Below are positions 1-11,460 of a stretch of DNA of 64,000 bases, piece after piece. The stretch's first letter is position 1. Every line of letters starts with the position of its first letter. Source of the stretch: Saxidomus purpurata. Lineage: Eukaryota > Mollusca > Bivalvia > Venerida > Veneridae. The translations under genes were made by a program, and so were the position numbers. Location: positions 35,089,723-35,153,722 of the forward strand of contig JAFMSR010000019.1 of the NCBI GenBank assembly GCA_022818135.1, read 5' to 3'. The notes below the pieces were generated by a model. That model was not told where the DNA came from and ran no database searches. It was given only the letters and a program-made list of their open reading frames with translations.

Positions 1-1483
1 TCAGCCGTGTCAGTTGTTGCCAACCAGCTGTGTAAATATAATATACAGAAAAATAAGAAATGTAGTAAGGTGCAATGTGCAATTCCGTGTGGTTTTAACT
101 TTGAGATGAAAAATAACCATTCGGCGAAAATGATATAAGAGCTCTGCTCAGCTTATGGTCTACTATGAAGTGCCGTTTGCACCAAAATTCTCGAGTGAGC
201 TTCTATTCGGAAATCCAAAATAAGTTTGTTGCCAAATTCGGTTCTCGCTGCGCCATTTGCACAAATTCCTCTAAATAATTATACAAATGGCGTACCATAG
301 TTTGCTATCTTCGTCAGTTGAACCAGCCTTTTTGTTTAAATTATTGACATGAGCATCTACAGTAAATACAATGTTGAAAATGTACAGTTTCAGGCAGACA
401 GGTTTTCTCGCCCTATTAAGTTATACTGCAGCCAAGCGATCGTGAAATACACATCAATATTTCATGATGTAGCAATATGTTCAAATGTTCAAAGCGTTCT
501 GCTCTTTGCATCAAAGTAAAATGTATCAGGTTTTGCTATACACAAATCACAAGGTAGCGAGTTTTAATGACTATAAATGGTGCCATAAAATGATAAAGTA
601 TACTTTTAGAACATCATAATATTATTTATACTCGTGTAACAACCTGAGATATTACAAAACAAATGTACGAAATTGCGTGCAAGCCGGGTAATAGTCAAGC
701 CGGGTAATAGTCCTCTTTCTACGTAAGTAAAGAACACCACGCCATTTTCAAAAAAAAAACTGAATTGTTTACTACTTTCTAAGAATTCATTACAAAGTCT
801 GCATTATATTTTTCACTGTCCGTTTCACTGTGGCGCTAGTCCGTGACTTCCATAACTAAACTTAGTCTTGTTATTTAGTCAGTTGACCATATTTAGGCGT
901 AAAACCCTCGACTTATTTGACACAATCTTAGGAAATATTAAGTACTTTCGTATTTAGGTAGATATTTCAACTGTACCGGCCGGTTAGACTGCCCGTCACA
1001 AATTGTAAACAATTTTAGATATACCTTTCCTGACTTCTCGGAATTTCAGAAAAGTGCAAGTTTACTATTTGTGTGAGTGTTCGAATAACAGTCCTTTAAC
1101 AAATCGTAACAAATATTAGAAGTACAAAATTTTCTTTGTCGAGAGTTATGGTTCCTGTTCATTAACTGTTGTACTCTGGCGTCATATGTAAGTTCCCCTT
1201 GTATTTATTGTATCATACACATGAACAAATATTCCGAATTTTGGAAGGATACCGTGTCGACCCAAAAGATAATGGACAAGGGCATTGCCGCAGAAACAAA
1301 AATATACATATATCAACGCTCCCCTTACCTGACAAAATAATTACAGAAAAAGAACGACTGCACACATTTAGCGGGAACGACTTGCCCGGATGTAGCTTTC
1401 TAGTACGCCCACCGGCTTAACGCAAACCATCTTTATATCAGTGTACAAAAAATTTGGGCAGCATAAAAAGTTTTAGCCCTTAC
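1..1483. other. intron or flank of the PEPCK gene, no exon seen
   Basis: Non-coding AT-rich sequence 3' of the PEPCK exon on its own strand. The next PEPCK exon, which should start with the residues after the KYENC junction, was looked for on the minus strand and not found, so it probably lies beyond the left edge. A 16-bp direct doublet (caagccgggtaatagt) is present near 680-712. Confidence 0.5.
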
Positions 1484-1744
1484 CAGTTTTCGTATTTTCT
1501 CAACGGCTTTATTGTCCCATCTCTCTGTAGTAGGTAGTGCAACAGTTCCTTCTCTTTTTCGGAGCCATCACAGATATGTATCGCGTCCGGCTGACAGACT
1601 TTAGCATTCTCCTCAACAAAGTACCGGACACGGGATGATAGTTTGTTAAGATTGCCGTATAGTATGGTTAAGGGTTTCGGCCGTTCAATCATGCCAGCCA
1701 ATTTCTCAGACTTCGCTGCTTCATTTAGAAAATGCGACGCAAAC
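1484..1744 (-). CDS. PCK: phosphoenolpyruvate carboxykinase (GTP), N-terminal internal exon
   Basis: PEPCK interconverts oxaloacetate plus GTP and phosphoenolpyruvate plus GDP and CO2; in bivalves it is also a branch point of anaerobic metabolism (known biology). This exon encodes about 86 residues. The stretch VRYFVEENAKVCQPD, then IHICDGSE, then IKPLRKYEN, matches the conserved N-terminal lobe of animal PEPCK (human forms have CQPDHIHICDGSEEEN and a KYDNC motif at the same spacing). A good acceptor (ttttttcag) precedes 1744 and a consensus donor (AACTG|gtaagg) follows 1484, so the apparent stop after ENW is intronic and the split codon should give Cys as in the family. Preceding residues (FASHFLNEAAKSEKLAG) are less conserved. 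The catalytic GTP-binding and P-loop exons are off the left edge; no first exon was identified upstream. Confidence 0.9.
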
Positions 1745-2460
1745 CTGAAAAAAGAGTATTTTTTTCCTAAATAATTATAAGAAAATCATGTTGTAAAGTT
1801 TGTATGTACTGTACCTTAGCTGAATTTTTTAAACTAAAGACATATGCATGAAGTATAACGTATCTCTGGACGTATGTAGTATACCTGTTTATAAAAAAAA
1901 ATATCTCAATGAAAACCAGGCTATTTTCAAACATACGGACGGCATTTTATGAAATCATGTTCACACACATAAAGTAAAGAGAGTCGGTCAGAAATGTCTT
2001 TTGTTGTTCGCTGAAAAACAAGCCGTATTTTATAGAGCTGTAGATTGAATTCCGTTGTTGTTGTCGTATGAAATTAATGCCAGTTTTTACCGTGCTTCCG
2101 TCATTTTTAGAGGCGGTCATTTAACCTTACCATCTTTCCTTAGAACCAGTTCTAGATCCATATCCTGCGTAAGAAGATACCAACTTTCTCAAAAAGAGAC
2201 ACGATCGACTGCAGGGTTCGAATCCATGACCCTCAAACATTTATTGTTGTTTTTTTCTCGGTCTCACAGCAACAAGAGTTCTCGGAGAATACAATTAATT
2301 TTAGAAAAGTTTACTGTAATGCTATCTTATGATTTTTTTTTACATAAACTGCAATAAAACCTATTTCCTATACTGATTAGTTCACAAAGCATGAATACAA
2401 ATATTTGGTTGTTTTGTTTTGTTTACGTTTTTAAATTTGGACATTGCTGACACATTTATG
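1745..2460. other. upstream PEPCK intron or intergenic sequence
   Basis: AT-rich, no exon recognised. A B-box-like word (agggttcgaatcc) near 2214-2226 resembles the internal promoter of tRNA-derived retroposons but no matching A box was found, so it is left as a possible SINE scrap. Confidence 0.35.
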
Positions 2461-2690
2461 GAGCCGCTTAGTGGCGCAGTGGTATTGCGTTTGCCTCAGG
2501 ATCGAAGAGTTCCGGGTTCGACCCCTACCATAGCCACGCCGGTAGTGTCCTTAGTCAAGACACAAACAATTTCACATTACCTCTCTTCGAGGCTGATTCC
2601 ATCTAGAATGAGTCTCGACAGTGATTAATCTAATTACGTTGTAAGAACTTGTTTCGCACTCGAAAGTAAATAAATTAGTATAAAAAAAGA
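2461..2690 (+). mobile_element. tRNA-derived SINE
   Basis: A tRNA-like head carries an A-box-like word (tggcgcagtgg) at about 2471-2481 and a B box (gggttcgacccc) at about 2514-2525. The body that follows contains gtgtccttagtcaagacac, a pattern like the GTGTCCTTGGGCAAGACAC core of V-type SINEs, and the 3' part ends in an A-rich tract (gtaaataaattag). Pol III internal promoter elements plus a conserved core are the basis for the call. Assignment to a named SINE family is not possible by eye. Confidence 0.7.
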
Positions 2691-3217
2691 TATAATGTTA
2701 AATTTGTTTGAATCGAACATGCACTAAGTGCATCTCACTAGATTAAGTTTCATTTTAGCGTTTGGTATTAAAAAGGTGATACATTCGTTTCCTTTCTCCA
2801 GTAGACTATATAATCGTGACGATTTAAAGGCACATGGTGTAATGTTTAGCACAATCTTTAACTAGTAAAATATCACTAAAGTTGAGCTTAAGTGCATGAT
2901 AGATATGTTATATGGCATGGCACTGTGAAACTTAAATATATAAAACGTTACAGTACAATGTACACACGTATATTGTTTGTACCCACAACAGTATTATCAA
3001 AGTTTAATCTGACGTCGGGGATAGAGTGCACTAAGTCACATTAAACCAATAGTCCCATGACAAAGGTTAAATGTGAACGCCCGACAGTTGTTCTTTTTTC
3101 GCAAAAATAGCAAAAATGATGCAACGGTTCTCATTATAGGAAGCCGGGGTAGAAAGGTCACGTTTTAATCCAAGGTGTGTCTACATTCTGGCGTTTCATT
3201 GGACACTAGTTACCACT
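2691..3217. other. no recognised feature
   Basis: AT-rich intergenic or intronic sequence with short ORFs only; nothing supported. Confidence 0.4.
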
Positions 3218-3428
3218 GTCAAGGTTGTTTATTTCAGGCGTGTAATAAACCGCTAATTTGATTGGCTGAGAGAGACAGCGCCTCCAATGACCTTTCAATA
3301 GAACAGCTGATCGGTGTAAACAAAACGTTAGTCAAGGTTGTTATTCCATGTGTGTAATAAACCGCTTATTTGAATGGCTGAGAGAGACAGCGCCTCCAAT
3401 GACCTTTCAATAGAACAGCTGATCGGTG
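3218..3428 (+). repeat. 113-bp direct tandem duplication
   Basis: Two copies start with gtcaaggttgtt at 3218 and 3331. Both contain the same segment with tgtaataaaccgct, then tggctgagagagacagcgcc, and end with acagctgatcggtg (3303-3316 and 3415-3428). They differ by only a few substitutions and small indels, so the duplication is fairly young. The function is unknown. Confidence 0.85.
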
Positions 3429-5814
3429 GGAGAGAACTGGTTCATGAAAGATATCGAGTAAACAAAGTGTCAGCTAGTTTTTATTTGTCCTAAAGTACTT
3501 AGTATGAAGAAATCGGCAAATCGGGTAGATATGTAATACTTATTTAGTATAAAAATATCACTAGTATATCAATGTGATGCATCAGTTAAACATTTTAAAT
3601 TAAAAGCTTGGTCAAATTGTTGGTAATTAAATTAATTAAAAAAAGTATCCCGTTCATTAACTATATTTCAAGTGTTATACAAATTTACCATAACTAATGA
3701 TGATACGTTTTGTGTCTAATTTAGAAATCTAAACAAATTCTAAAGGTTTTTACTTTGCCTGTTGCATCATCCTCTAACGATAAATCCATGAAAGTAACAA
3801 TGCCTTCTAATCGTTCGTTAAAATCGACTAAAATTTAAAAAATAAAACATGTCAGATATATTCTGCTCAGAAAAAAACAACAATATTTATAATAATATTT
3901 TTAAAACAACTTACATCTCGATAGATTTCACCCTACTGATTTTATCCACTCCCATATTATTTGATATTCCTTTTCTCCTCCTGTGTTCACAACTGACTAC
4001 CGCCGACAGAAATCGGACCATTTATATACCCTTTTGACGTGCGCAGCTTTTCCAATAAGGCTGCGCAAAATAAACATTTCTGTATCCTATAACCAGGACA
4101 TGAATTTTATGTTATTTATTGCATTGCGATGACTGGTGTTTTCTTACATACACGCCACGATACGGCAATTTAACATGCTTTTAAATCCTGCGCTTAAATC
4201 AGGTTTTACTGGCTCGATGATTTAAATTTTGTGTTTCAACATATCTAATAACTTTACTTTCTTGTATGCAAACTACATTATAAACAGGATGCAGGTTTGT
4301 CATGTTTCCATGTGCGAGGAATATCCGTGACTCATGTTCATATATGGGGTGATGAGCCCCTCTGTACTATTCTATGACCCGAGATGGTATATGGTCAAGG
4401 GGCCATTCGTAATTTTAAAAAGGCCAACTGAACCTTTCGTAATGTGTCTAGCTCTAGGTCGATCGCAGTGGGAGAATATCGGAATAATTAAAAGGACATG
4501 AAAAACTATCAAATATGCGTCCTTGAAAGTTTTGTATACATGTAACTTATTCAGTTATAAAATGCACAAAAATTAATGCATGCAGTAAACTAGATCTAGT
4601 GACAAGATGTGTTTACCTAGAAATGAATTATCTATCGTAACAAACGAGTGACGCATTTACGCGACTTTTATATACAGTGCCGACACATTATATAGGTTAA
4701 AAAGATGTAGCAATTATTTAATTGAAATGCTTTTAGTATCTAAAAACGACACAAAAATGTTAGTCTTAGACAAGAAACAAACATTTAAATGCCTTGTTTC
4801 CAGTTGAAATGGTATTCTGCTCCACATCACTTGATATGATACGTCACAGAGAGAATGCTTTTCAAATTCTATTCAGAACGTTTCCATCTAATAGATGAAA
4901 TGTGTAACAAATAAGGAGGTAAATAGATGTTTTCGGTCTAAATCTTTTCAATTCAATTTTTTGTGCCCACTGAATTGACGTAGATTGTAGCATCTGGTAT
5001 ATATTTTCGATTGGTACGCTCATGTAAGTGTACTAAAAGGTCAACATTGAGAACGACTGCCAACTTCTACTTTAGATCAATACTTGATGATGAAATGTTT
5101 CGTGTGTTGTCAGTAACAATACTTTATCAACAAGCTTGCATCATCTTTGCAACCTGAAGGTACATGAATATGGAAAGTTTGACGGATATATATATAAACA
5201 CGTTACCGCGAGATATACTGCCACGTGGAGGTGTGTCACACAGAAAGATTTTTATTGGATAATAGAGACAGCGCCTACGAAAATGAATGCAGGAGCGGAT
5301 GGAGCGTTGTTTTTTTTCTGGGGCGATGTCTTAAATAATTTCTTTTCATTTACAAACACTGTTTAAACTTTACGCACGCTACCCCCTCAATATTTCAATT
5401 ATATGCAGACGTTGATGACATTAACTCCATATTGGGTCTTTACAAACTCAAAAATAGAGTTCCTTCCGAGGGCGTCCGATTGTTTACAAATACTATGTAC
5501 TTTCGATCTAAAAAGCAACATATGAAATGTTTTTCGAACAAATAAAGATCAATTTCGTCGGCAAGGTATCTTTCTTTAACTACGCGACAACGAACGTCTT
5601 TACGTCTCTGGTGATATAGTGTATTCTGTCCAGGCTCGGACTCGCGTCCTCCCCGATTGATAGCAGAACGTTATCGAGGAAGGAACTCAAATAATCTCGA
5701 CTGATAAGTAAAAAATTATTATACTAGTACATTGCTATGGGGTACAGAATAGCTAAACAGTTAAGTTAAGCAAATTTAATGTTGTTCAGTTATGGCTCTC
5801 GAATTCTCATTTCA
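3429..5814. other. no recognised gene
   Basis: AT-rich, with short ORFs at 3849-4037 and 5136-5366 that have no splice context and no recognisable domain. A degenerate tRNA-like B box may lie on the minus strand near 5630-5665 (ggacgcgagtccg) but no clear SINE could be delimited. Confidence 0.4.
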
Positions 5815-5990
5815 GATCACGCTTACGGGAAAGAAGCGAGATTTTCATTTGAAGTACCCATTTACGGGTAGACTGGGGCACGTGTGGCATCAGTTTCGTT
5901 TTAAGAAGGCACACTTAGTGCGCCGACTCGGAACCTCCTGTTCCAGAAGCGAACGTCCAAACCACTGAGTTATCAAAGCCAACAAACCAG
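5815..5990 (-). mobile_element. tRNA-derived SINE fragment
   Basis: Read on the minus strand, a tRNA-like head runs from about 5985 to 5915, with an A-box-like word (taactcagtgg) followed 30-40 bp later by a B-box-like word (ggttccgagtc). The sequence after it contains a short body reaching about 5815. Head geometry supports a Pol III retroposon; the body family is unknown and the copy is decayed. Confidence 0.5.
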
Positions 5991-6086
5991 ACTTGTATTA
6001 GTTTCGTGCGTGTGTGGTAATACAGACGTACTGTCTGAAGCCACATGGCGTAATTATCAATATTTCTGGACCCGTATGAGGCCTGT

Positions 6087-6118
6087 GATATATATATATA
6101 TATATATAGAGAGAGAGG
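6087..6118. repeat. (TA)n/(GA)n microsatellite
   Basis: Alternating TA run followed by a short GA run. It creates a spurious YIYIYI reading frame. Confidence 0.9.
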
Positions 6119-6627
6119 GGCCGGAGGTCATGCGTGTTTGTATTACATCGCTTATATGTTTTCTCAAAGTTTATTTAAACAGAAGAGGTCACATATTGTA
6201 GGAGACGAGAATGCATTTATAATATAAAGTTCTCTTCAGTTTCAAATTTTCATTTTAATCTTGCAGATAAACATGGAACTTTTGCTAAACGAAAACTATT
6301 TACATACTAGGCTATATGATAAACTTTTTTAAGGAAAAACAACGAAAACACCAGAATGGGTTTAGGCTATTGTATTAAGAGCTTATATCATTGACAATTT
6401 TCGCAAGCATTTCAGTATTGTTAAATTTATTTCTTTCTTTGTCGGTTTTGACTTCGTCTATGGCTATCGTATCTGAAGCGAAACTAAAGATCATATGAAT
6501 TCTAAAATACCGACGGAAAATTCTATGAGTACCAATTTTGATGAATTATATGCAGACATTAAACATTGAAAAATAAAAAAGAACAGACAAAAATTCCAAT
6601 AATTTCATTTATGAAAGATAATAATTG

Positions 6628-6644
6628 CCCCCCCCCCCCCCCCC
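6628..6644. repeat. poly(C) tract of 17 bases
   Basis: An uninterrupted run of C just upstream of a tRNA-derived SINE, unusual in an AT-rich region; length may be affected by assembly. Confidence 0.9.
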
Positions 6645-6807
6645 GCACCCCCACTGTCACCTGTCCAAAACTCTAAGGGGCGGACGGGCTGGGTCATGAT
6701 GTACAAACTTAGCTGTCAATATCTAAACCTCAAGTGACGATTTATCGATACAATTTACAATTATAGACTAATGTTGAGGTGTTTAGTATATATCGTTTGT
6801 GATTTGT

Positions 6808-7090
6808 GTCAGCCCGGTTAGCTAAATTGGTAGAGCACGAGACTTGTAATCGGATAGCGGGTTCGACTCCCGGGGCTGACCAACTAAAATTACTAACAGT
6901 CTTTCGGATGAGACTAACACCGAGGTCCCATGTATGGGTGCTATACATCTAGCATGTTAAAAGAACCAGGGGTGTCTCTGGAATTGGGACGCTTTCTGTA
7001 TCTTGCACTATCCTCCGAAACCTAAAATAACCAACCTCTTCTGGGGTAGTTGGTCATGTGGGAAACCTGTACCAACGATAACACCCTATA
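6808..7090 (+). mobile_element. tRNA-derived SINE with a tRNA-Thr(TGT)-like head
   Basis: The head at 6808-6882 folds in part like a tRNA: the ends gtcagcc and ggctgac pair perfectly over 7 bp, an anticodon loop cttgtaa would read TGT, and the B box is ggttcgactcc. The D arm is defective and there are extra bases after the acceptor, so this is a retroposon head, not a working tRNA gene. The body (gtctttcggatgagac, accgaggtccc, then gttaaaagaacc) is a core type seen repeatedly in invertebrate SINEs. The 3' end is uncertain and probably near the accctata words at about 7090. Confidence 0.7.
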
Positions 7091-8529
7091 CGATACGTGA
7101 AAGTCATGAACAATTCCCGCTAAAACTACACTGACCACTACCTTACTTACTCAAAAGGAGAACAAAACAATTATCGTAAAAATAATAATTTCGAAACGAT
7201 AATAATTTCATTTTTCTCACCTAATATGTTCACATTATAATCTAATGCTTTTGTATTTAAATTACCTGACTGCGTTGCGTAATATCAATAGAATCTTTAT
7301 TCAAATCGATGAGTCAACACAGCTGTCTTATTATATATTTTTTGTAAAATGTCAAGGACTTTTAAATCGTATTCCATTGAAGTAAAGCTGTTTTTCTAAT
7401 TACTTACCTGTAATTGTTAGTACATTTTAACATCCGTCGCCATCTTTATTGTTTACCTTTGTAATATATAGACATGTATTTTGAGATCATTTAGAATATC
7501 TATTCAATTGATATTATACATATCGATGAGCCATGACAGCTATCTTTATTTAAATATATATACATATATTGTTGGATATATATTTACAGTTGACCCGCAG
7601 TTAGCCCAGCTACTATATCCATGACTTCAGATGGTTGATGTATTGGAACCCTTATTTGACAACCTCATGAAGTTACAGTGTGATTCCCTTTAACTATGAA
7701 AATAAAAAATTAAACATTCAAAACGTAGAAATCATCAACTGTAACATTCATTTAAGATAAATTAGCGTGACATAATATGATGTTTACTGTAATGTGATAA
7801 TCAGCTGATTCTAAATAACTGTCAAGGTGAAGTAACGACTGAATTACGCGATAGCATAAACAAATAAGTCGGTCGTTCGATATAATAAACCGAGTTAAAA
7901 TTTGTGTAAAAAATAGAATCACTGCACCTGTGCTGTCAAGTATAAGAATAAATTGGTCAGGCGTGGTGCATGCATCAAAATGAACATTAGCCTACTGTGT
8001 GCTTGAAATTACTTTTTGTCCAATCGAGTCAGTAAATAGGGGAATATCAATAATTTCGGACCGCTATATTTAATAAGTGGTTGGAAAATGTAACATGTAA
8101 GTGAATTAGTGTATAGTTCCTTGAACAAAATGTTACGAAATGACTGAAAATCGCTTCGGAGGGTACGATGAAGAACGGGTTAAATCCACAGTTCACTGTG
8201 TAGCTTTAAAATTGTCAAAAAGTTGATATTTCTATCTTTTTATCCATGTAAACGTCAAATTATTTTATATGCTTAAGTAAACGTTTAATTAGTAGTGAAT
8301 ATTAGTTTCTTACCTGAGCACGCGGTTCAGATGGAAATTTCTTGCATATCGGATCGGCATTTCCGGTGATTTTGCCCGTGCCGGAAAAACCGGACTGGCA
8401 CCGCTCCTATGCCAGACGACTCTCGTGAATTACTTATGACGTAACGTTATAAACATTGTGACGTCAATTTCCAAAACACAACGTCGGAAAATCGTTGGTT
8501 TTTCATGATAATTCATCATTTTGAAACAC
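7091..8529. other. no recognised gene
   Basis: AT-rich sequence with no coding signal. A word resembling a donor on the minus strand (ctcag|gtaagaa, near 8310-8320) has no convincing exon beside it. Confidence 0.4.
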
Positions 8530-8885
8530 AAGTTTGCATTTTGAAATCTACTCTAAAGTGCAAGATGGTATGCAAGAAAAAGTTTCCATCATGAGTCACT
8601 TGGCTCAGATAGAAATATCCGCCACATCGGGTAACTGTTTTATGGGAACTCGGCAGAGCCTCGTTCCTGCTAAAACAGTTACCCTCGGTGACGTATATTT
8701 CGATCTGTACCTCGTGTTCATGACAGATACTATTAATCCGTGTTTTGGCGGAAACGAGGCTGCCGAGTTCCCGCGAACAGTTACCCGAAGTGACGGATAT
8801 TTCCATCTGAACTAAGTATCTCATGGAAGAAACTTTTTCTTGCATACCGTCTTGCACTGTAAAATAGATATTTAAATACAAACTT
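8530..8885. mobile_element. palindromic (hairpin) MITE-like element
   Basis: The two ends are inverted copies: aagtttgcatttt at 8530 against the complement of aaatacaaactt ending at 8885, and caagatggtatgcaagaaaa near 8561 against its near-perfect complement near 8834. Both strands therefore carry ORFs sharing a QDGMQEKVS peptide. Inside each arm there is a second hairpin, for example gggtaactgtttt near 8628 pairing with aaaacagttaccc near 8671. No transposase is present. A foldback-type non-autonomous DNA element is the simplest reading. Confidence 0.75.
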
Positions 8886-8979
8886 ATCGAATGATGCATT
8901 TTAATATAAAAACAAGAAGACACAGCAATGCCACCAAAGCAGGTTTAAACGGCGCCTGTAGAAATTGTAGAATTAAAAA

Positions 8980-9620
8980 AAACAGTCATCTTGACCCTCC
9001 CCTTTTCAAAGAATTTTTTTTTTTACAATTAATATTTTTTTCTTAAATCTATTTTTAGTAACAGTGACCTTGACCTTGACCCTAATAACCTTGACCCCAA
9101 TTTTTTTCTTGCTTAAAACAATTTAAAAACTAAAAACAAATAAAATCTTTTTAGTAACAGTGACCTTGACCTTGACCCTAGTGACCTTGACCTCAAATTT
9201 TTTTTGCTCAAAACAATTTAAAAACTAAGAAAAAATAAATATCTATTTTTAGTAACAGTGATCCTGACCTTGACCCTAGTGACCTTGACCCCCAATTTAT
9301 TTTACTCACAACAATTTAAAAACTAAAAACAAATAAAATCTATTTCAGTAACAGTGACCTTGACCTTGACCCTAGTGACCTTGACCCTAGCACATTTCTT
9401 TTTTTGCTTAAAATAAGTTAAAACTAAAAAAATATCATTTTAGTAGCAGTGACCTTGACCCTAGTGACCTTGACCCTAGTGACCCTGAGCTTCCTCTTCA
9501 CGCAAGCTACCTACAAACTTAGTTTCATTACAATTGGTTACTCCTAACTCAAGTTACTGGGCTGAAGCCATTTTTCTATTTTTAGTAACAGTGACGTTGA
9601 CCTTGACCCTAGTTGGCAGT
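8980..9620 (+). repeat. ~95-bp tandem array of TGACCTTGACC units
   Basis: The word taacagtgaccttgacc recurs at about 9059, 9153, 9252, 9347, 9442 and 9584, each time followed by a second tgaccttgacc and then an A-rich linker (ctcaaaacaatttaaaaacta). Units have diverged. The same word is used in the separate array at 15.3-15.8 kb, so this is a genome-wide family. Confidence 0.85.
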
Positions 9621-10439
9621 TTCTTGCGGAGTAAAGGATTCTAGTACTGGGATGGTTAGACTGTCCGTCAGCGTGTTAAAATAACCGAAATACGTTTGAA
9701 GCGGGCGTAAACCCTCGAGGAAAGTCAGCAAACAATTTTCCGCTCTCTTTCTCTGATACACTGTACAATTATCACCAAATTTTAGTTCGATTTGATACTA
9801 TTTTTTGCGTCTTTTTACAAAATATACAAATACAAGTAACAGAATGCATAGACCAATAAAATCTGCAATTGGATTTGGCTACAAATTACTTATGTATGGA
9901 ATATTTGGACATCTGGGAGGAGCCAGTGCAGTTTATTAAAAAAAATTTCTCCAAACTAAATTCTATTTTTATAAAATTGTCTTAAGTCACTTTCTTTTCT
10001 TTTACAAAACAGAATTATGTTAGTTATATTGCGAAAATACAACTATAACAATTCGGAAAATTACTTATATTTAATTGACTTTTTGCTGTTACTAATGTTG
10101 CTAAAACTTGTAACTTAAACTTATCACATGCTAAATCTTATCACATGCTTATCAGCATAATAATTTCAACCGAATGTGATAATCAACCAAATCGCCGCAG
10201 ACAGTATGGAGTTAACACCCCTTTAATGTATCTTTAACCAAATTTGCACTATGAGCTCTTTATCTCTTATACGCTCGGTGCAATTTCATGGTCTTGATAA
10301 TCAACCAGATCGCCTCAGACAGTAAGGAGTTGTGACCCCTGAATTGCAACTTTAACCGAATTGGCACGATTTGCTCTCTATCTTGGACACGCTCTGTCCG
10401 AGTAAGGCACTAGAAGATAGAGTTATCGGTCTTGAATTA
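9621..10439. other. no recognised gene
   Basis: Contains two related stretches near 10189-10240 and 10296-10350 (tgataatcaaccaaatcgcc and tgataatcaaccagatcgcc, about 107 bp apart), a degenerate tandem pair. Nothing coding is seen. Confidence 0.45.
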
Positions 10440-11460
10440 ACGAGACTGTCAAACGCAGAGAAACAGATGCATTCCAGTGTGTTTCTGAATAACCAAATGC
10501 AGAACCAGAGATTCATTCATGATGATTTCATATATTTTTCTGACTCTTCTATTCCAATGCAGAGCTAGAGATGCATTCATGTTCATTTGGAACAGAGACC
10601 CATTCATATTGACCGTATAAAGTGCTTCTCGTACGGTTATGAATGTGTCTACGAATGTATAGTACAAAGCCAGAGATGCATTCGTGTTATACAAGATACA
10701 AGAAATTTTATTTTACGTCGGATACTACATAACAGTACAACATTAGCTTAAAGCTTTTTTCCGACAAGCAAATGTATAATATATAACATGAGTAACAGAA
10801 CTGTAAGAGATACATGACATGAATTTGGATATTCAGAAATGTCATGACATAATTAATATATTAAAAGTAAATATGTAAATAGTATATACGATCTAAAGCA
10901 CATAAAATACATAAGACATTATACCATAAGATCTATATATAAACCATGCATTACCCGAAATTATTGACATTACAAGGACACAAGAGCACTAACGTTGTTG
11001 TTGGCCAGGGGGAACAACTGAATACTAGAACAAATTAAATAAAAATTTTGGTTGTCTCCCTCTGAAGTAGTAAAGACATTTTGTATATAAAAATTGTGGG
11101 AAAGTTGCTGATCTTGATTTACATGTAGATAGATAATAAGAACTACCAAAAACGACAGGAGAATAAAGCTCTGAATTGCAAAAGAAAACACAAAAATGTG
11201 ACCAATAAAAAAGAGCTTAAGACATTGATCGCCCCATTGTTGACAGTATTTATGAATGTTTAATACAGAGCAAAGAATACATGTGTTGATTTTGTAACTT
11301 TTATCTTTTGACAATCCGATTATGTAATGCTGGCATGGGGGATGAATTCGTGTCGACTTTGAATATATTTCTGTGCGTCAAATGCTGAGTCATAGATGCA
11401 TGCATTTTTATAATTAACCGTGCAATGCATGTGATGGATTCGTGTTAATCATGAACGCTG
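10440..11460. repeat. scattered ~60-bp repeat family (gatgcattcgtg words)
   Basis: Variants of agagatgcattcatg or agagatgcattcgtg occur at about 10507, 10567 and 10671, and related pieces (tatgaatgtttaatacagagc, gatgcatgcatt, gatggattcgtgtta) at about 11249, 11395 and 11430. A further copy is at 14.6 kb. It looks like a broken-up minisatellite with unrelated sequence between units. Confidence 0.55.

Noticed and set aside
1169..1420. Plus-strand 83-codon ORF with VDPKDNG as a PEPCK exon
   Set aside because: Wrong strand relative to the PEPCK exon and no wider similarity; the short match is chance.
6808..6882. Functional tRNA-Thr (TGT) gene
   Set aside because: The D arm does not pair fully, extra bases follow the acceptor stem, the T stem has a mismatch, and a SINE body follows directly.
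8516..8923. 135-codon and 93-codon ORFs on opposite strands as genes
   Set aside because: They are the two strands of one palindromic element and carry no domain.
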